Below, piece after piece: positions 62,882 through 64,000 of a stretch of 64,000 bases of DNA (the first letter of the stretch is position 1; every line of letters starts with the position of its first letter). The position numbers and the translations under genes are program-made. The DNA is from Ptychodera flava. Taxonomy: Eukaryota; Hemichordata; Enteropneusta; Ptychoderidae. Where the stretch lies: positions 36,391,763 through 36,455,762 of the forward strand of contig NC_091930.1 of NCBI RefSeq assembly GCF_041260155.1. The letters run 5' to 3'. The notes under the pieces were generated by a model, which saw only the letters and a list, made by a program, of their open reading frames with translations, ran no database searches and was not told the DNA's origin.

Positions 62882-64000
62882 CGTACACGTACTTACACTC
62901 GCGTCCGCCATAATCAGTAGAGCGTTCATGTGGGCGTAATTAATGGGTCTTTGAGGGGCCGTCCATAACAAATACAAGTGCATGGCAAGCGAAACTCGCA
63001 GAGTTCAGCGGCCTAGCACGAGGTTAAACTCTACTTATTTTGATTACCGTGCACAAATTCAGCAAATCCTTAAGATTTTGTTCTACGACTACGCAATAGA
63101 AATGATATACTATGTGTGATACTCCACTATCACCGTTAAGATTTTTTTTTGAATCGCTTGTTCAAAATTCGCCTGATCAGCAACTTAAAGTTCCTACATT
63201 CTAGACCGTCTATTTATCGTGTTTAGGGGAAAATCAGGTTATACGTTTGTTGTGGAATTTTCGCTCTTCGAAACCTTAGTCGGGAGTGGGGGGAATTGGA
63301 ATTTGTGGTGAGACGTATCGGGTGTCGGTTTTTTGTATGTTTTAATTATGCACGGTCCCTGATCAACCCCCTAACTTACAATACATTCATACTTCCGAAT
63401 GAGCCAGCCGCCGCACGATTACGTCTGCCCATATGCTGTGAAAGGTCACTACACTGACATGACATGGCATGCAATGTTGATCAGAAATTGAATGATTAGC
63501 ATATAAATTAATATATAAATTAATAAATAAATAAATATGTGACTAACAGGTAGATAAATAAATTTTTGAATTGTTAAAAACTGAGTGCAAATGTTTGTTC
63601 AATAGAACCATCTTTACTTTAGAGTTACAGGCAACAATATTGTTTGACTTGATAACGTGGGCTGACTCGCGCTTAACGGCACTTTGGCAGGACTTTGGCC
63701 GGGGCAAGGGTGAGTGCGGTGTAAATATACCGGGGACAATAAGTTACACTCCCAACATGGCATAGGTTCATCTTGTTATGATTGAACCGAATTCTTCGAA
63801 GCTTACGGAAGTCTTTGTTGAAAAGAGCTATATGGGCAGAAATATTCTAATACTTGTAAGAAAACAAGAAAATGGCCTTTTGATATATTCCTTAAAATAA
63901 ACCAAGATTGCTCGTTTATCCACCAAACTGTTGATTTAATCTTCCAACATTCTGTTCAATTCCATCAGTTTTATTTTGTCTAGCAGTCGAGATGGTTTCA
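62882..64000. other. Upstream of reductase copy 5, no gene seen
   Basis: No coding region is supported and the conserved upstream block of copies 1-3 is not present, so copy 5 lies outside the recently duplicated unit. A short AAATTAATATATAAATTAATAAATA run lies near 63505-63540. Confidence 0.4.

Overview
The window looks like nuclear DNA of a marine invertebrate, probably a non-vertebrate deuterostome (hemichordate or cephalochordate). It has spliced genes with GT-AG introns, an AT-rich background, long microsatellites, several LINE types and Penelope-like remnants. The species cannot be fixed from the sequence alone. No tRNA, rRNA, CRISPR array or prokaryotic operon was seen.

Layout. (1) 860-5085, minus strand: a type-B carboxylesterase/cholinesterase-like gene in six exons with a signal peptide and a full Ser-Glu-His triad; the last exon was not found. 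(2) 7.2-62.9 kb: five intronless sepiapterin-reductase-like copies, all on the minus strand, at about 7.2, 16.8, 35.5, 46.9 and 62.1 kb. Copies 1, 4 and 5 are open; copies 2 and 3 are frameshifted. Copies 1 and 2 have lost the catalytic Tyr (to Cys and Phe), copy 1 has also lost the Ser, and copies 1-4 have changed the C-terminal substrate Asp. Copy 5 keeps the ancestral-looking Tyr, Lys and Asp, but its first ~80 codons look like a gene-conversion tract from its neighbours. (3) Flanking sequence was duplicated with the genes, so blocks of shared upstream DNA can be followed and used to see where mobile DNA broke each cassette. A 4.48-kb Mutator-like element with a 10-bp target duplication sits at the start of copy 1, an ~11-kb nest of elements splits the upstream region of copy 2, and two long-inverted-repeat elements split that of copy 3.

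Mobile DNA includes Tx1/L1-like LINE pieces (9.1-10.3, 23.8-24.7, 28.6, 53.5-58 kb), a CR1/L2-like LINE (51.3-53.4 kb), Penelope-like remnants, a possible DIRS-like fragment, a TTAA-flanked MITE family (three copies), a hAT-like MITE with target duplication, a foldback element whose arms are minisatellites, and a repeat family built of ~147-bp tandem units (three copies).

The most notable structure is a set of hammerhead ribozyme motifs with complete cores: a head-to-head pair in the 142-bp inverted arms of a Penelope-like remnant (33.9 and 34.4 kb) and a minimal one spanning the loop of a 146-bp-arm palindrome in intron 1 of the esterase (4.34 kb). A related hammerhead-like family occurs at 23.3, 45.5 and 55.7 kb.
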